DNA of 50,164 nucleotides. Source: a virus. Under the pieces are notes generated by a model, which saw only the letters and a list, made by a program, of their open reading frames with translations, searched no databases and was not told where the DNA came from. Below, one piece after another: positions 28,214 through 36,370 of the stretch; within the stretch, counting starts at the first letter, position 1; the number at the start of each line of letters is the position of its first letter. Where the stretch lies: positions 1 to 50,164 of the IMG/VR virus record IMGVR_UViG_3300031669_000043; one strand, given 5' to 3'. The position numbers and the translations under genes were made by a program.

Positions 28214-28249
28214 TATAAGCAATATAAAGTAGTAAAATCAATAACTTGC

Positions 28250-28278
28250 TTGACTTTTTGAAACGGCAGGAATACGAT
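28250..28278 (+). promoter_or_regulatory. late promoter for the capsid operon
   Basis: TTGACT, a 17-base spacer and TACGAT, reading right into the virion genes. About 37 bases separate its -35 box from the divergent RHH promoter. The AT-rich interval between them (about 28214-28249) would be a natural RHH operator. Confidence 0.55.
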
Positions 28279-28342
28279 TGCGCTTGAAATAACGGTTTGG
28301 CTGCACCGTACAAATGTGGCCCCAACGCAATAAGGAGCCATC

Positions 28343-28390
28343 ATGGCCCGCAAAGCACGCAAAGCCAAACGCAGTCACAAGCGCAAGTAA
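28343..28390 (+). CDS. 15-residue highly basic peptide
   Basis: MARKARKAKRSHKRK, with ten Lys/Arg and one His, behind an excellent TAAGGAG ribosome-binding site seven bases before the ATG. It is the first translatable unit after the late promoter, about 60 bases from the expected start. It could be a genuine DNA- or RNA-binding micropeptide or a leader controlling translation of the next gene, which has no good Shine-Dalgarno. Confidence 0.5.
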   Translation: MARKARKAKRSHKRK

Positions 28391-28395
28391 TCATC

Positions 28396-28821
28396 ATGCC
28401 GGATATGCCAACAGGTATGCCGATGCCAGGGGCTCCCGCTCCGGGTGCTGGCATTGTCCCTCGTCCGATGGGACCGCCTGCGGCTTCACCCGGCATCATG
28501 ACCCCAACCCCAGCGGCAGCGCCGAGTGCCAACCTTGGCGCTCAGGCGCACGCCGCCGGCCAAATGAAGCAGGCATTGCACATGGTTGAAATGGCATTGC
28601 CGAATCTTCCGCTCGATTCTCCGTTGCACAAAGTCGCAACGTCGTTCATCACCGGAACCGCGAAGCATCTTGGAAGCGCAGGCGGGGGAGATCAAGGAAT
28701 TCAAGCGTCGATGTTGAGAGACCTCGCGCTGAAAGCGCAGCAATCTGCGCCCCCACTCAGACCCGCCGGTCCTCCCGGCGCACCACCCGGCGCACCAGCG
28801 CCATCACCAGCAGGAGCCTGA
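28396..28821 (+). CDS. 141-residue Pro/Ala/Met-rich virion-operon protein, unknown
   Basis: N-terminus rich in Met-Pro-Gly (MPDMPTGMPMPGAPAPGAGI), a helical middle (QMKQALHMVEMALPNLPLDS) and a Pro/Ala-rich tail. The ATG follows the basic peptide stop by five bases and probably depends on coupling. An upstream in-frame ATG exists at 28297 but lies right at the predicted transcript start. Possibly a head or scaffold accessory protein. Confidence 0.6.
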   Translation: MPDMPTGMPMPGAPAPGAGIVPRPMGPPAASPGIMTPTPAAAPSANLGAQAHAAGQMKQALHMVEMALPNLPLDSPLHKVATSFITGTAKHLGSAGGGDQGIQASMLRDLALKAQQSAPPLRPAGPPGAPPGAPAPSPAGA

Positions 28822-28822
28822 A

Positions 28823-29017
28823 ATGTTCAAAAAACAAGACACCGCCTTTCCGACGACTCAGTACAACAGCCTGATCGAGAACGATCCGATGATCGTCAAG
28901 GTTCCGATGGACAACGTGGACTTCGGTTCGCGCAAAGGCACGATGGCGAAAGTCAGAAACCCGGCAAGCGGCGGAAACGGTCGCCTCGGCATTCGTCACG
29001 TCGAAAGCAAGAAGTAG
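28823..29017 (+). CDS. 64-residue virion-operon protein, unknown
   Basis: MFKKQDTAFPTTQYNSLIEN, then VPMDNVDFGSRKGTMAKVRN and a Gly-rich basic end. AGGAG before the ATG. Small size and position between head genes suggest a minor head or decoration component. No family recognised. Confidence 0.6.
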   Translation: MFKKQDTAFPTTQYNSLIENDPMIVKVPMDNVDFGSRKGTMAKVRNPASGGNGRLGIRHVESKK

Positions 29018-29023
29018 ATCGCC

Positions 29024-29602
29024 ATGGCCGAGATCAACGATTTCGAGCTTGCCGAACTACGCAAGCTGCAAGCGTTCCACAAGTCGCTGTATGACGACGC
29101 GGCTGTGGGAATGGACTTCCGCAAACTGATCCGCCGGAAATACCCGCAGGCTTCAATCCCCGAACTCGACGCGCTGGCGAAGGCCGAAGAAACCGGCAGC
29201 GCCATCGAAAAGAAATTCGAGGAACTGTCCAAAGGGGCGACGGAGAAGATCGACAAATTCCTGACCGACCGGCAAAAGGAACAGGACGACGCCGCTGTTG
29301 CCGCTTACCAAGAGCGGTTCGACAAGATGGTGAAAGCCCGTGGATACACCGAAGACGGACAGAAGAAACTCATCGAACTGATGAAAGCCAAGGGCATTCG
29401 GGAACCCGAAGACGCGGCGATCATTTTCGAGACGATGCAGCCGAAAATCAAACCGGCGGCGAAACAATTTTCCTCGCGCATGGCGTTCGTCTCGCCTGAC
29501 GGGAAAGATGACGAGTCGTTTAAAGATTTGATGCGCGATCCTGACCAATGGATGGGCGATCAACTGATGACGGCCATTGCGGAAAACCACGAAGAAGAAT
29601 AA
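29024..29602 (+). CDS. probable scaffolding protein
   Basis: 192 residues, strongly charged and mostly helical (AIEKKFEELSKGATEKIDKF; MVKARGYTEDGQKKLIELM), with an acidic C-terminus ending NHEEE. This composition, length and the position directly before the major capsid gene are typical of phage scaffolds. A hinge segment of prolines (MQPKIKPAAK) precedes the C-terminal part. Not proven by motif. Confidence 0.62.
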   Translation: MAEINDFELAELRKLQAFHKSLYDDAAVGMDFRKLIRRKYPQASIPELDALAKAEETGSAIEKKFEELSKGATEKIDKFLTDRQKEQDDAAVAAYQERFDKMVKARGYTEDGQKKLIELMKAKGIREPEDAAIIFETMQPKIKPAAKQFSSRMAFVSPDGKDDESFKDLMRDPDQWMGDQLMTAIAENHEEE

Positions 29603-29613
29603 AGGAGTAAATC

Positions 29614-30633
29614 ATGCCAGTTTTGAACACGGGTTTAGTCCCCGGCGGAAGTGTCGGTGCCGAGCTAACCGCCGCAACACGCAGAGCAGTCGTCCCGGCC
29701 CTGTTCGTCCAGATCTACAAAGCCACTCCGATGCTGAACCTGCTTTTTGGCACAGCCCAAAGAGCGAAAGGCGGCATGTCCCAAGTCACCGTTCCGGTGC
29801 AGGGATCGTCGTTCGTGAACTTCGCATGGACGGACTACTCGGGCGGCTTCCCTCAACCAGCGGTGCAGCCTGGAATGCAGAACGCGGAATTCAACCTCTG
29901 CGTTGGCGTGGTTCCGATCTCCTTTATGGGGATGGAAGCCCTGATTCAATCCTCGGAAGCCATCGTACCGCTGATGCGGGCTAGAATGGCCGATGCGAAG
30001 ACTGTCGCTGTCCAGGCCATGTCCACAGCGCTTTTCACCAACTCCTCGAACCTGCCGAACGCTTCTCAGATCATCAATGGTCTGCCGCAGGCTTTCGATG
30101 ACGGGACCAACGTCAACAGTTACGGCGGAATTTCCAGGACTGCCAGCCCGTTCTGGAAGTCAACGCTGGTTACCGCAGCCGGCGCAGTCAATACCCGTTC
30201 CGCGATGCTCTCCTACCTCGTCCAAACTACTGCCCTGAACGGCGGCGAAGCTCCTGACTTCTGCGTGATGAGCCCTTCGGACTGGACGACTCTGATGCAG
30301 GACTTCCTGACGCTGGAACGGTTCAACACCACCCCGGCCTCGAAGTACGGCAAGGACGAATCGGTGAACGCCGGCTTCCGTGGTCTGATGCTCGGTGACA
30401 CCCCGTTCTTCATGGACCCGTTCTGCCCGAAAGGGACGGCGTACATGCTGAACACGAAGTATTTCGCCGCCTACGTCTCGGAAGACGCTCCGTTCGCCTT
30501 CTCTGGGTTCTACTCGGCAATCCCGAATCTGCAAATCGCAAATGTGGGGGTCGTGATCATAGCTATGCAAACGGTCTGTGCCAAGCCCGTTAGTGGGATG
30601 CAAATTTCTGGAATAACAGGCGGCGCGTTCTAG
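29614..30633 (+). CDS. major capsid protein
   Basis: 339 residues. Assigned by position after a scaffold-like gene, size, strong ribosome-binding site (AAGGAG) and low-charge, Gly/Ala/Thr-rich sequence. Segments such as RAVVPALFVQIYKATPMLNL, QVTVPVQGSS and a central DFCVMSPSDWTTLMQDFLTL (peripheral-domain-like) fit an HK97-fold capsid. It would form the shell. I cannot name the subfamily. Confidence 0.78.
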   Translation: MPVLNTGLVPGGSVGAELTAATRRAVVPALFVQIYKATPMLNLLFGTAQRAKGGMSQVTVPVQGSSFVNFAWTDYSGGFPQPAVQPGMQNAEFNLCVGVVPISFMGMEALIQSSEAIVPLMRARMADAKTVAVQAMSTALFTNSSNLPNASQIINGLPQAFDDGTNVNSYGGISRTASPFWKSTLVTAAGAVNTRSAMLSYLVQTTALNGGEAPDFCVMSPSDWTTLMQDFLTLERFNTTPASKYGKDESVNAGFRGLMLGDTPFFMDPFCPKGTAYMLNTKYFAAYVSEDAPFAFSGFYSAIPNLQIANVGVVIIAMQTVCAKPVSGMQISGITGGAF

Positions 30634-30666
30634 GCCAACAACGACAAAAAGCAAGGAGAAAGAATC

Positions 30667-31794
30667 ATGATGTTAGGCGGAAGCGGAATCGGCCTCGGTC
30701 TGAGGGGGAAAGTAACCAACGCACTGACGTTGCCGGCGGGGGAGACTTACATCGTCCCTGCGGGGAACTACGCCGTCAATCTTGGTCCATACACTGAGCT
30801 TCAATATCTCGATCCTGTTACCGGGATTTGGAGAACTCAGTTATGGCCGGGGCAAGACGGGCAATTCGCAATCGACGGCGCGAACTACCGCCTTGCCAAT
30901 CTCACCGGCTGCCCCGTAGCCGCTGTCATCACGACCGCGCTTGCGACTGGCGCAGCGACCGGCATCGGCGTAACTGCAACGCTCATGACCGTCACGGCTT
31001 CGTCCGGTTCTTCGACCTGGTGCCCGATTGTCGGCGGTGCGCTTTCGCTGACCTGCGTTACCGGCGTCACCGGATCGAGCGTCGGTGCTGGCTATCTTTT
31101 CCCGCCAACAGCGATCATTTCGGCGCCGCCTCCCGGCGGTCTTCAGGCGACGGCTCACGTTACCGGAATTCCGACGACCGGCGCGTTGCTTGCCGCTCAA
31201 GTCATCATCGACAACCAGGGCGCGGGTTATCCTGTAGCCTCGACCGGGATTTCGACGGCGACCATCACCTTCGTCAACGACCCTCGGGACACCGCAGGCA
31301 GCGGCGCCACTGTTCGCCTTGGCGCGACCGGAACCGGGCAGTTGACGGCTCTGTATCCGCTGACCCAAGGCGTTCCGCTGACGGGGGCTCCGACGCTGGC
31401 GTTCGGCGTGGGCGCGGCTGGCGCTACGTCGATCATGAACTTCACCGTGACTGCGATTGCCTCTGGCACGACGAACACGCAGACCTACGCCACGGGCACA
31501 ACCCCAATCGTTACCACCATCGGGAACATCGTTTCGGCTACACCTGCCTGGACGAATCCGATTCACGAAAAAGCCTCCACCTTCCCGCGGCCGGCGCGGA
31601 TTCAGGCGGGTCTGGCTTCGAACGTCGTTACCTCAACGGGCGCCGTTGTCGAAGATGGCGGGTTCGGGATTCAACAAGCCCCGAGCGCGATTGTCATTGG
31701 GCAACTGCTGGCGATTACCGGCGTGACGCTGGGGACCGCTCCGCTGCTTACGATTGGCGGCGTGACGGACACAAGTTGGCTGCAGCCGATCTAA
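30667..31794 (+). CDS. 375-residue Gly/Thr/Ala-rich virion protein (decoration or head fibre candidate)
   Basis: N-terminal part: LTLPAGETYIVPAGNYAVNL and ELQYLDPVTGIWRTQLWPG. The remainder is low-charge beta-rich sequence with several AGYPV/GAGY-like turns, similar in style to the insert in the gene at 32668 (GNYAGTPTVVITGPGSGA). It follows the major capsid gene with a good AAGGAG, so a capsid decoration, vertex or head-fibre protein is likely. Surface exposure also makes it a possible glycosylation substrate for the next gene. Confidence 0.6.
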   Translation: MMLGGSGIGLGLRGKVTNALTLPAGETYIVPAGNYAVNLGPYTELQYLDPVTGIWRTQLWPGQDGQFAIDGANYRLANLTGCPVAAVITTALATGAATGIGVTATLMTVTASSGSSTWCPIVGGALSLTCVTGVTGSSVGAGYLFPPTAIISAPPPGGLQATAHVTGIPTTGALLAAQVIIDNQGAGYPVASTGISTATITFVNDPRDTAGSGATVRLGATGTGQLTALYPLTQGVPLTGAPTLAFGVGAAGATSIMNFTVTAIASGTTNTQTYATGTTPIVTTIGNIVSATPAWTNPIHEKASTFPRPARIQAGLASNVVTSTGAVVEDGGFGIQQAPSAIVIGQLLAITGVTLGTAPLLTIGGVTDTSWLQPI

Positions 31795-31808
31795 CCTCAT
31801 GAGGCTTC

Positions 31809-32663
31809 ATGGAACAGCCTCAAGGGTATGTCGATACGGTGCTCGATGATGGTCGTGTTACGCCTCTGACGATTCAGACGTACACGCTCATCGAGCAAGG
31901 GCATCTAGCCAAAAACATCGTCGAGAACCTTGGGAGGGACATTCCAAGGTTCGTCAATCGTGTCGGGCTGGGTCAGATCAGGCACGCCCCTCTTGCGATA
32001 GTCTGCGCGGGGCCGACTCTCGTTGAAACAATCGACCGGGTACGCGACTTCGAAAACGTACTCGTCTGCGGATCTGCTCACGATTTCGTTGTTCGTCAAG
32101 GCATCATCCCGAACTACGCCGTGGTGTGCGACGGCGGCAAAGATGACAAGGGCAATCTGTCACTGCCTCAGAAAGATACGACCTACCTCATCGCCTCTCA
32201 GTGCGATCCGAGTTTGTTCGATCACCTGTCTGACTACCATGTGGAAATGTGGCACTACCGCGGCCAAGCTGCGCCCACAATAGAGGAAGAAGGCAGGGTG
32301 CTTAACGGGGAGCCGTCCTTGGCGTGGGGGTCAAGCGTCGGCATCGTTTCGATATCGCTTGCGATGCACCTTGGATTTCAGCACATCCATTTCTTCGGTC
32401 TTGACTCGTCCTACGGAGACCACGGGATGAGCCATCACTGCTGCAAAATAGCAGGCAGCATGGAGTACAAGAAAGTGCCAGTCAAAGTCGGAGAGAAAGT
32501 TTTTATTTCCGACTTGGCATTGATGGAACAGACCAATCAATTTTTCCGTTTTATTGAAACGCAGCATCAATTCATCCACGGCACTATTCACGGCAACGGT
32601 TTAATCGCTGAAATGGCGAGACAAGGAGAGCCTGGGCTAGAGAAGTACATCAGCCTCGCATGA
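31809..32663 (+). CDS. DUF115/MptE-like protein (Maf glycosyltransferase-type fold)
   Basis: 284 residues. Diagnostic segments: LAIVCAGPTLVETIDRV (nucleotide-binding GPSL-like loop), VLVCGSAHDFVVRQGIIPNY, VVCDGG, SSVGIVSISLAMHLGFQHIH and FFGLDSSYGDHG. This is the DUF115 core found in archaeal MptE (a pterin pyrophosphokinase) and in Maf flagellin glycosyltransferases, which transfer sialic-acid-like sugars to protein. Located between a surface-protein gene and the head connector. With NeuB- and NeuA-like genes in the same genome, protein glycosylation of the virion is an attractive inference. Confidence 0.75.
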   Translation: MEQPQGYVDTVLDDGRVTPLTIQTYTLIEQGHLAKNIVENLGRDIPRFVNRVGLGQIRHAPLAIVCAGPTLVETIDRVRDFENVLVCGSAHDFVVRQGIIPNYAVVCDGGKDDKGNLSLPQKDTTYLIASQCDPSLFDHLSDYHVEMWHYRGQAAPTIEEEGRVLNGEPSLAWGSSVGIVSISLAMHLGFQHIHFFGLDSSYGDHGMSHHCCKIAGSMEYKKVPVKVGEKVFISDLALMEQTNQFFRFIETQHQFIHGTIHGNGLIAEMARQGEPGLEKYISLA

Positions 32664-32667
32664 AAAC

Positions 32668-33555
32668 ATGCTTGCTAAATATCTTTCAAGAACGTCGATC
32701 CTCCTACACGACGCTTCGTTTCAATTCTATCCGCAAGCCAATGTAATCTCGTTCATCAACGAGGCGAGGGGACAGGTAGCGGCCGAAGGACAGTGCATCA
32801 AAGTCCTGCCTCCCGGAACGAACGGAATCGCCTCGATTACCGTCAACACTGGCGGGAATTATGCGGGAACTCCTACGGTCGTCATCACCGGGCCTGGAAG
32901 CGGCGCCGTAGCGACTGCGCACATGACCGGGAGTGCCGTAACCAGCATCACCGTTGGCACGGCTGGAAGCGGTTATGACAACACCACGGTTATCAGTTTC
33001 ACAGGCGGGACTCCCACGGTTCAGGCCACCGCAACCCCTGTCATCAACTGCGTCAACACCGTCGCCAATCAGGAAATCTACACCTTCTCCTCTGTCAATA
33101 CGCTTGCTCAACTGACTGCGGGCGTCGCATCAATCCTATGGGTTTCGTCTGTAGCCGTTTCTTGGGGCGCGTTGAAGCCGACTCTGAGGCAGTGGAATTG
33201 GGACGACCTCCAAGCCTACATCCGGTCCTATCCCGTCGTCTCCGGTCAACCTGCGATGTTCGCTCAATTCGGCCAAGGCGAGGGCGGTTCGATTTATCTT
33301 CAACCCGTTCCAACTCAAGCCGCGGCGATGGAGTGGAACTGCGTCTGCACGCCGATTGATCTTGTTGATGACACGACGGCTGAGGCTATTCCTTATCCGT
33401 GGACCGATGCCGTCCCTTACTTCGCTGCGTATCTAGCGTTCCTGAGCGGAAGAAGGCCAATCGAAGCGAAAGGGATGTACGACATTTACGACGCGACGAT
33501 GAAACGCTCGCGTTCCCAGAGCGAGTCTAGCTACATACCAGATTTCTACGCATAA
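32668..33555 (+). CDS. head-tail connector (adaptor) protein with beta-rich insert
   Basis: 295 residues. The N-terminus (SRTSILLHDASFQFYPQANV; ISFINEARGQVAA) and C-terminus (PYFAAYLAFLSGRRPIEAKG; MYDIYDATMKRS) are helical, as in P22 gp4/T7 gp11-type adaptors. An inserted Gly/Thr-rich domain follows residue ~50 (TVNTGGNYAGTPTVVITGPG and a second similar unit). It would sit under the portal. It overlaps the nozzle gene by one base. Confidence 0.68.
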   Translation: MLAKYLSRTSILLHDASFQFYPQANVISFINEARGQVAAEGQCIKVLPPGTNGIASITVNTGGNYAGTPTVVITGPGSGAVATAHMTGSAVTSITVGTAGSGYDNTTVISFTGGTPTVQATATPVINCVNTVANQEIYTFSSVNTLAQLTAGVASILWVSSVAVSWGALKPTLRQWNWDDLQAYIRSYPVVSGQPAMFAQFGQGEGGSIYLQPVPTQAAAMEWNCVCTPIDLVDDTTAEAIPYPWTDAVPYFAAYLAFLSGRRPIEAKGMYDIYDATMKRSRSQSESSYIPDFYA

Positions 33556-35321
33556 TGGCCCAACTCGATCAAATCCTCGCGCAAGAAACGCCGCCGCTTT
33601 TCTACCTTCAAGGTTTCGACGGAGTTAACCTTCACGACGACCGCAGGGCTATAGGCGATCAAGAATGTTCGTGGATGGAGAACTTCATTCCCCTCGGGGC
33701 GGGGAATGCGAGGACGCTCTACGATAACGCGACAATCCTTTACACCGCTGCCCATACCATCGTCTATGACTTTTCGTTCAACATCGGGACGACGTTTTAC
33801 AAGGCCCTGTTTCTTTCCAACGGCTCTGCAATAGCGGTCAATCTCGCTGGCGGCACGACCTCGATGGGCGGGGCCGGGACGTTCGCTGTTTCTCCAAGCC
33901 TTCCTGCGTGCGCTCAGTGGGGCGCCTCAGGCATAGTCATTGTGACCTCCGCTGGATACTACGCTTGGGACGGTACGCTTTATTCTCCCGGTGCCTTTGC
34001 TCCCGCGTGGCTGTGCGGGTTCACTACTCTGGTTACAACCGGAACGACGCATACCAACACGACGCTTGACTCGGTTGGAAGCGTGGTGGGTATCGTTACC
34101 GGAATGACGGTCACAAGCGGGACCGGAGATATTCCTGTCGGGACTCTGGTTCAAACCTTCACTTCGGGGCCGAACGTCATTACGCTGACTCAAGCTGCGA
34201 CGGGCTCTAATTCAGGCGAAGTGATTAACGTCGGCTGGGCGATGCCCTCTGGTCTTACCGGAACTGCAATCGAGTTCTACCAGCAAAGAGCATGGGTAGT
34301 GAACGGCGCTGAGATTTCGTTTTCCGCTCCAGCGAACGGGGCGAACTTTTCAACGGCGAATGGCGGCGGGACGATTATCTCAAGCGATGGTTTCCTGAAA
34401 ACCGCTTTCCTGAACGTCAAGCAGTGCAATAGCTTTTTGTACCTCTTTGGCGACGGCTCGATCAATGTCGTCTCGAATGTGCAGACTTCGGGCTCCCCAT
34501 CGGTAACGACGTTCAACAATCAGAACGTGGACCCTCAGACCGGATTGGGATGGAGGGACGCATTGACCGTTTTGGGAAACTCGGTGTGCTTCGTGAATCC
34601 TACCGGGGTGTACCAACTCTACGGCGGTAACGCAGTTAAGATTTCGAGCAAGATCGACAAACTCTTTGAGAAGGCGAATTTCTCCACGATAAAGCCGACC
34701 CTGTTCGTGACCTCGCTTTTCGGCGTTCGCTGTTTGGGCATGGTGATAAATACCCTGGACCCGACGACGGCCACGCAAAGAACGTTGATGTGCCTGTGGA
34801 ACGAAAAGAAATGGTTCATCGCTTCGCAGACTTTGACCGGCATTTACGCGACGACGATGCAGGTAGGGGCAAATCCGCAAGGGTGGGCGAACGACGGATT
34901 GAATGTATTTCAGCTTTTCCAAACACCATCGAATACGTTGCAGAAAAAGATTCAGTCGAAGCTCTGGGCTGGACGCTCTAACCTCATCTTCAAAACGGTC
35001 ATGGACGTTTATACGGAGGCGCAAGACGAAAGCAATACAGGCGTCGTTTTGAGCGGGACACTGGATTCTGACACGCAGGCAGCGGTACCGTTCACGATCA
35101 ATTCAAACATCACGTTCCAGAATAATGCGCTTGGCACGATCACCTTCGTCAACAATGCAAATCAGGCTTTGAATTTCACGACCAATCCGCAAGGGGTTCA
35201 AGGATCTGGCGCAAGTCAAGTCGGGATGAGACTCGGGCTTACTTTTACCTCTACATCTGAGGACTTCACGCTGATCGGGTGTGGCGTGAGTTATTGCGAA
35301 GAAAGCTACTATGGACATTGA
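33555..35321 (+). CDS. tail nozzle (tubular protein B-like)
   Basis: 588 residues. N-terminus LFYLQGFDGVNLHDDRRAIG and QECSWMENFIPLGAG is typical of podovirus nozzle and DNA-stabilisation proteins. Beta-propeller-like repeats follow (LFGDGSINVVSNVQTSG; TGLGWRDALTVLGNSVCFVN; GVYQLYGGNAVKISSKID). It would form the exit channel below the adaptor. Position directly after the connector supports the call. Confidence 0.75.
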   Translation: MAQLDQILAQETPPLFYLQGFDGVNLHDDRRAIGDQECSWMENFIPLGAGNARTLYDNATILYTAAHTIVYDFSFNIGTTFYKALFLSNGSAIAVNLAGGTTSMGGAGTFAVSPSLPACAQWGASGIVIVTSAGYYAWDGTLYSPGAFAPAWLCGFTTLVTTGTTHTNTTLDSVGSVVGIVTGMTVTSGTGDIPVGTLVQTFTSGPNVITLTQAATGSNSGEVINVGWAMPSGLTGTAIEFYQQRAWVVNGAEISFSAPANGANFSTANGGGTIISSDGFLKTAFLNVKQCNSFLYLFGDGSINVVSNVQTSGSPSVTTFNNQNVDPQTGLGWRDALTVLGNSVCFVNPTGVYQLYGGNAVKISSKIDKLFEKANFSTIKPTLFVTSLFGVRCLGMVINTLDPTTATQRTLMCLWNEKKWFIASQTLTGIYATTMQVGANPQGWANDGLNVFQLFQTPSNTLQKKIQSKLWAGRSNLIFKTVMDVYTEAQDESNTGVVLSGTLDSDTQAAVPFTINSNITFQNNALGTITFVNNANQALNFTTNPQGVQGSGASQVGMRLGLTFTSTSEDFTLIGCGVSYCEESYYGH

Positions 35322-35323
35322 TC

Positions 35324-35665
35324 GTGTCTGAAATCATCGGCCTCATCGGATTCGACGCCGAAGACCAAGGCGCTTCGGACAGGTGGGCGTTCTCGAACGC
35401 AAACCATCATACTGCGGTTCACGCCGCAATTCAGGCGGCGGGAAAGGGGAATCTTGCCGTCACTGAAATCTACCCTTTTCGTTGGGAAAACCCGAGCCAA
35501 TTTCTGTTGCGGCATCAAAGTTTGCACAATGCGGTGAACCAGACATTAGGTGTTGCTGGAACGGACCTTACGGGTATAGACTTCAAGAACAAAGCCCAAT
35601 TGGATCAATGGAATCAGGCGCATTTCGATGAACACAAAACTTGGGCGGCTTTACTAGGAATTTAA
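35324..35665 (+). CDS. 113-residue tail-region protein, unknown
   Basis: GTG start two bases after the nozzle stop: SEIIGLIGFDAEDQGASDRW, with the C-terminal block LDQWNQAHFDEHKTWAALLG. I remember similar short proteins in the nozzle region of podoviruses, without assigned function. A TTG six bases upstream is an alternative start. Confidence 0.6.
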   Translation: MSEIIGLIGFDAEDQGASDRWAFSNANHHTAVHAAIQAAGKGNLAVTEIYPFRWENPSQFLLRHQSLHNAVNQTLGVAGTDLTGIDFKNKAQLDQWNQAHFDEHKTWAALLGI

Positions 35666-35667
35666 TC

Positions 35668-36012
35668 ATGGACACCAGTGCGTCAAACGGCCCATTTTCG
35701 GATATGTTGGCAAGTACATCTGCGGGAGATTCAGGTGAAATTCACGATGCCGCACAGGCAGCGTTAAAATCTCATGGATTATCTGGTGGATGGACCGGAA
35801 CCGTTGAACATGACGGGGAGCAAATAGGTGTTAAAAATGGGTTGGCACATTTTAACGGGCAAGTGTATATCGTAAGTGACGACGGGCGATTAGTTGTAGA
35901 TCAAAATAAAAGATTGGTCGGGGTGATACAAAATGGCAAGGTAGAAAACCCAACGCCGGAAATCATAGATCAACTACAGCGTCAAGGAGCAACGCAGAAT
36001 GGGCCATCTTAA
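35668..36012 (+). CDS. 114-residue protein, unknown, AT-rich segment
   Basis: MDTSASNGPFSDMLASTSAG followed by a Gly-rich beta region (GLSGGWTGTVEHDGEQIGVK; GQVYIVSDDGRLVVDQ). Base composition from here to about 36700 is clearly more AT-rich than the flanking virion genes. ATTAG stop and an AGGA ribosome-binding site. No family recognised. Confidence 0.55.
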   Translation: MDTSASNGPFSDMLASTSAGDSGEIHDAAQAALKSHGLSGGWTGTVEHDGEQIGVKNGLAHFNGQVYIVSDDGRLVVDQNKRLVGVIQNGKVENPTPEIIDQLQRQGATQNGPS

Positions 36013-36370
36013 TGAATGGTTAGTAAAGCGTCGCGGGCGATTTTATTCTGGAGAAACGCTCCGTCAATCTGTTGATGCTTTTTTAAGCATGGTTGAGAAT
36101 GGCGCTACCGTACATGAGTTTCCGGATGCAATTATAGTTCTTGAGAACTATGGGCTACCAGGAAACGTAAGAGGTTGGTTGTTGTTTGATAAATTTACAA
36201 GAGGCACGGCTAAAGCAATAAAAAAAGTGTCTGACGAATTCGATGGAAAAGCTATTTATGCCTCTACGCACGATGAAAGGATAGCAAATCTTCTGAAACA
36301 GTTTGGCTACATCGAATATGAAAAAGATGAGCACGATTTCTTTTTAAGAAAGGATTGTCATGGGCTGTAG
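35999..36370 (+). CDS. GNAT-like/internal virion protein A-like protein
   Basis: 123 residues. The core strand-helix pattern (IIVLENYGLPGNVRGWLLFD; TRGTAKAIKKVSDEFDGKAI; ASTHDERIANLLKQFGYIEY) resembles the acyltransferase-like fold of T7 gp13-type proteins needed for ejectosome assembly. AAGGAG upstream. It overlaps both neighbours and sits directly before three large internal virion genes, which supports this role. Confidence 0.6.
   Translation: MGHLNEWLVKRRGRFYSGETLRQSVDAFLSMVENGATVHEFPDAIIVLENYGLPGNVRGWLLFDKFTRGTAKAIKKVSDEFDGKAIYASTHDERIANLLKQFGYIEYEKDEHDFFLRKDCHGL

Noticed and set aside
30828-31802. 324-codon Arg/Asp/His-rich frame inside the capsid-associated gene
   Set aside because: Typical out-of-frame reading of a Gly/Ala/Thr-rich gene; no ribosome-binding site, unnatural composition.
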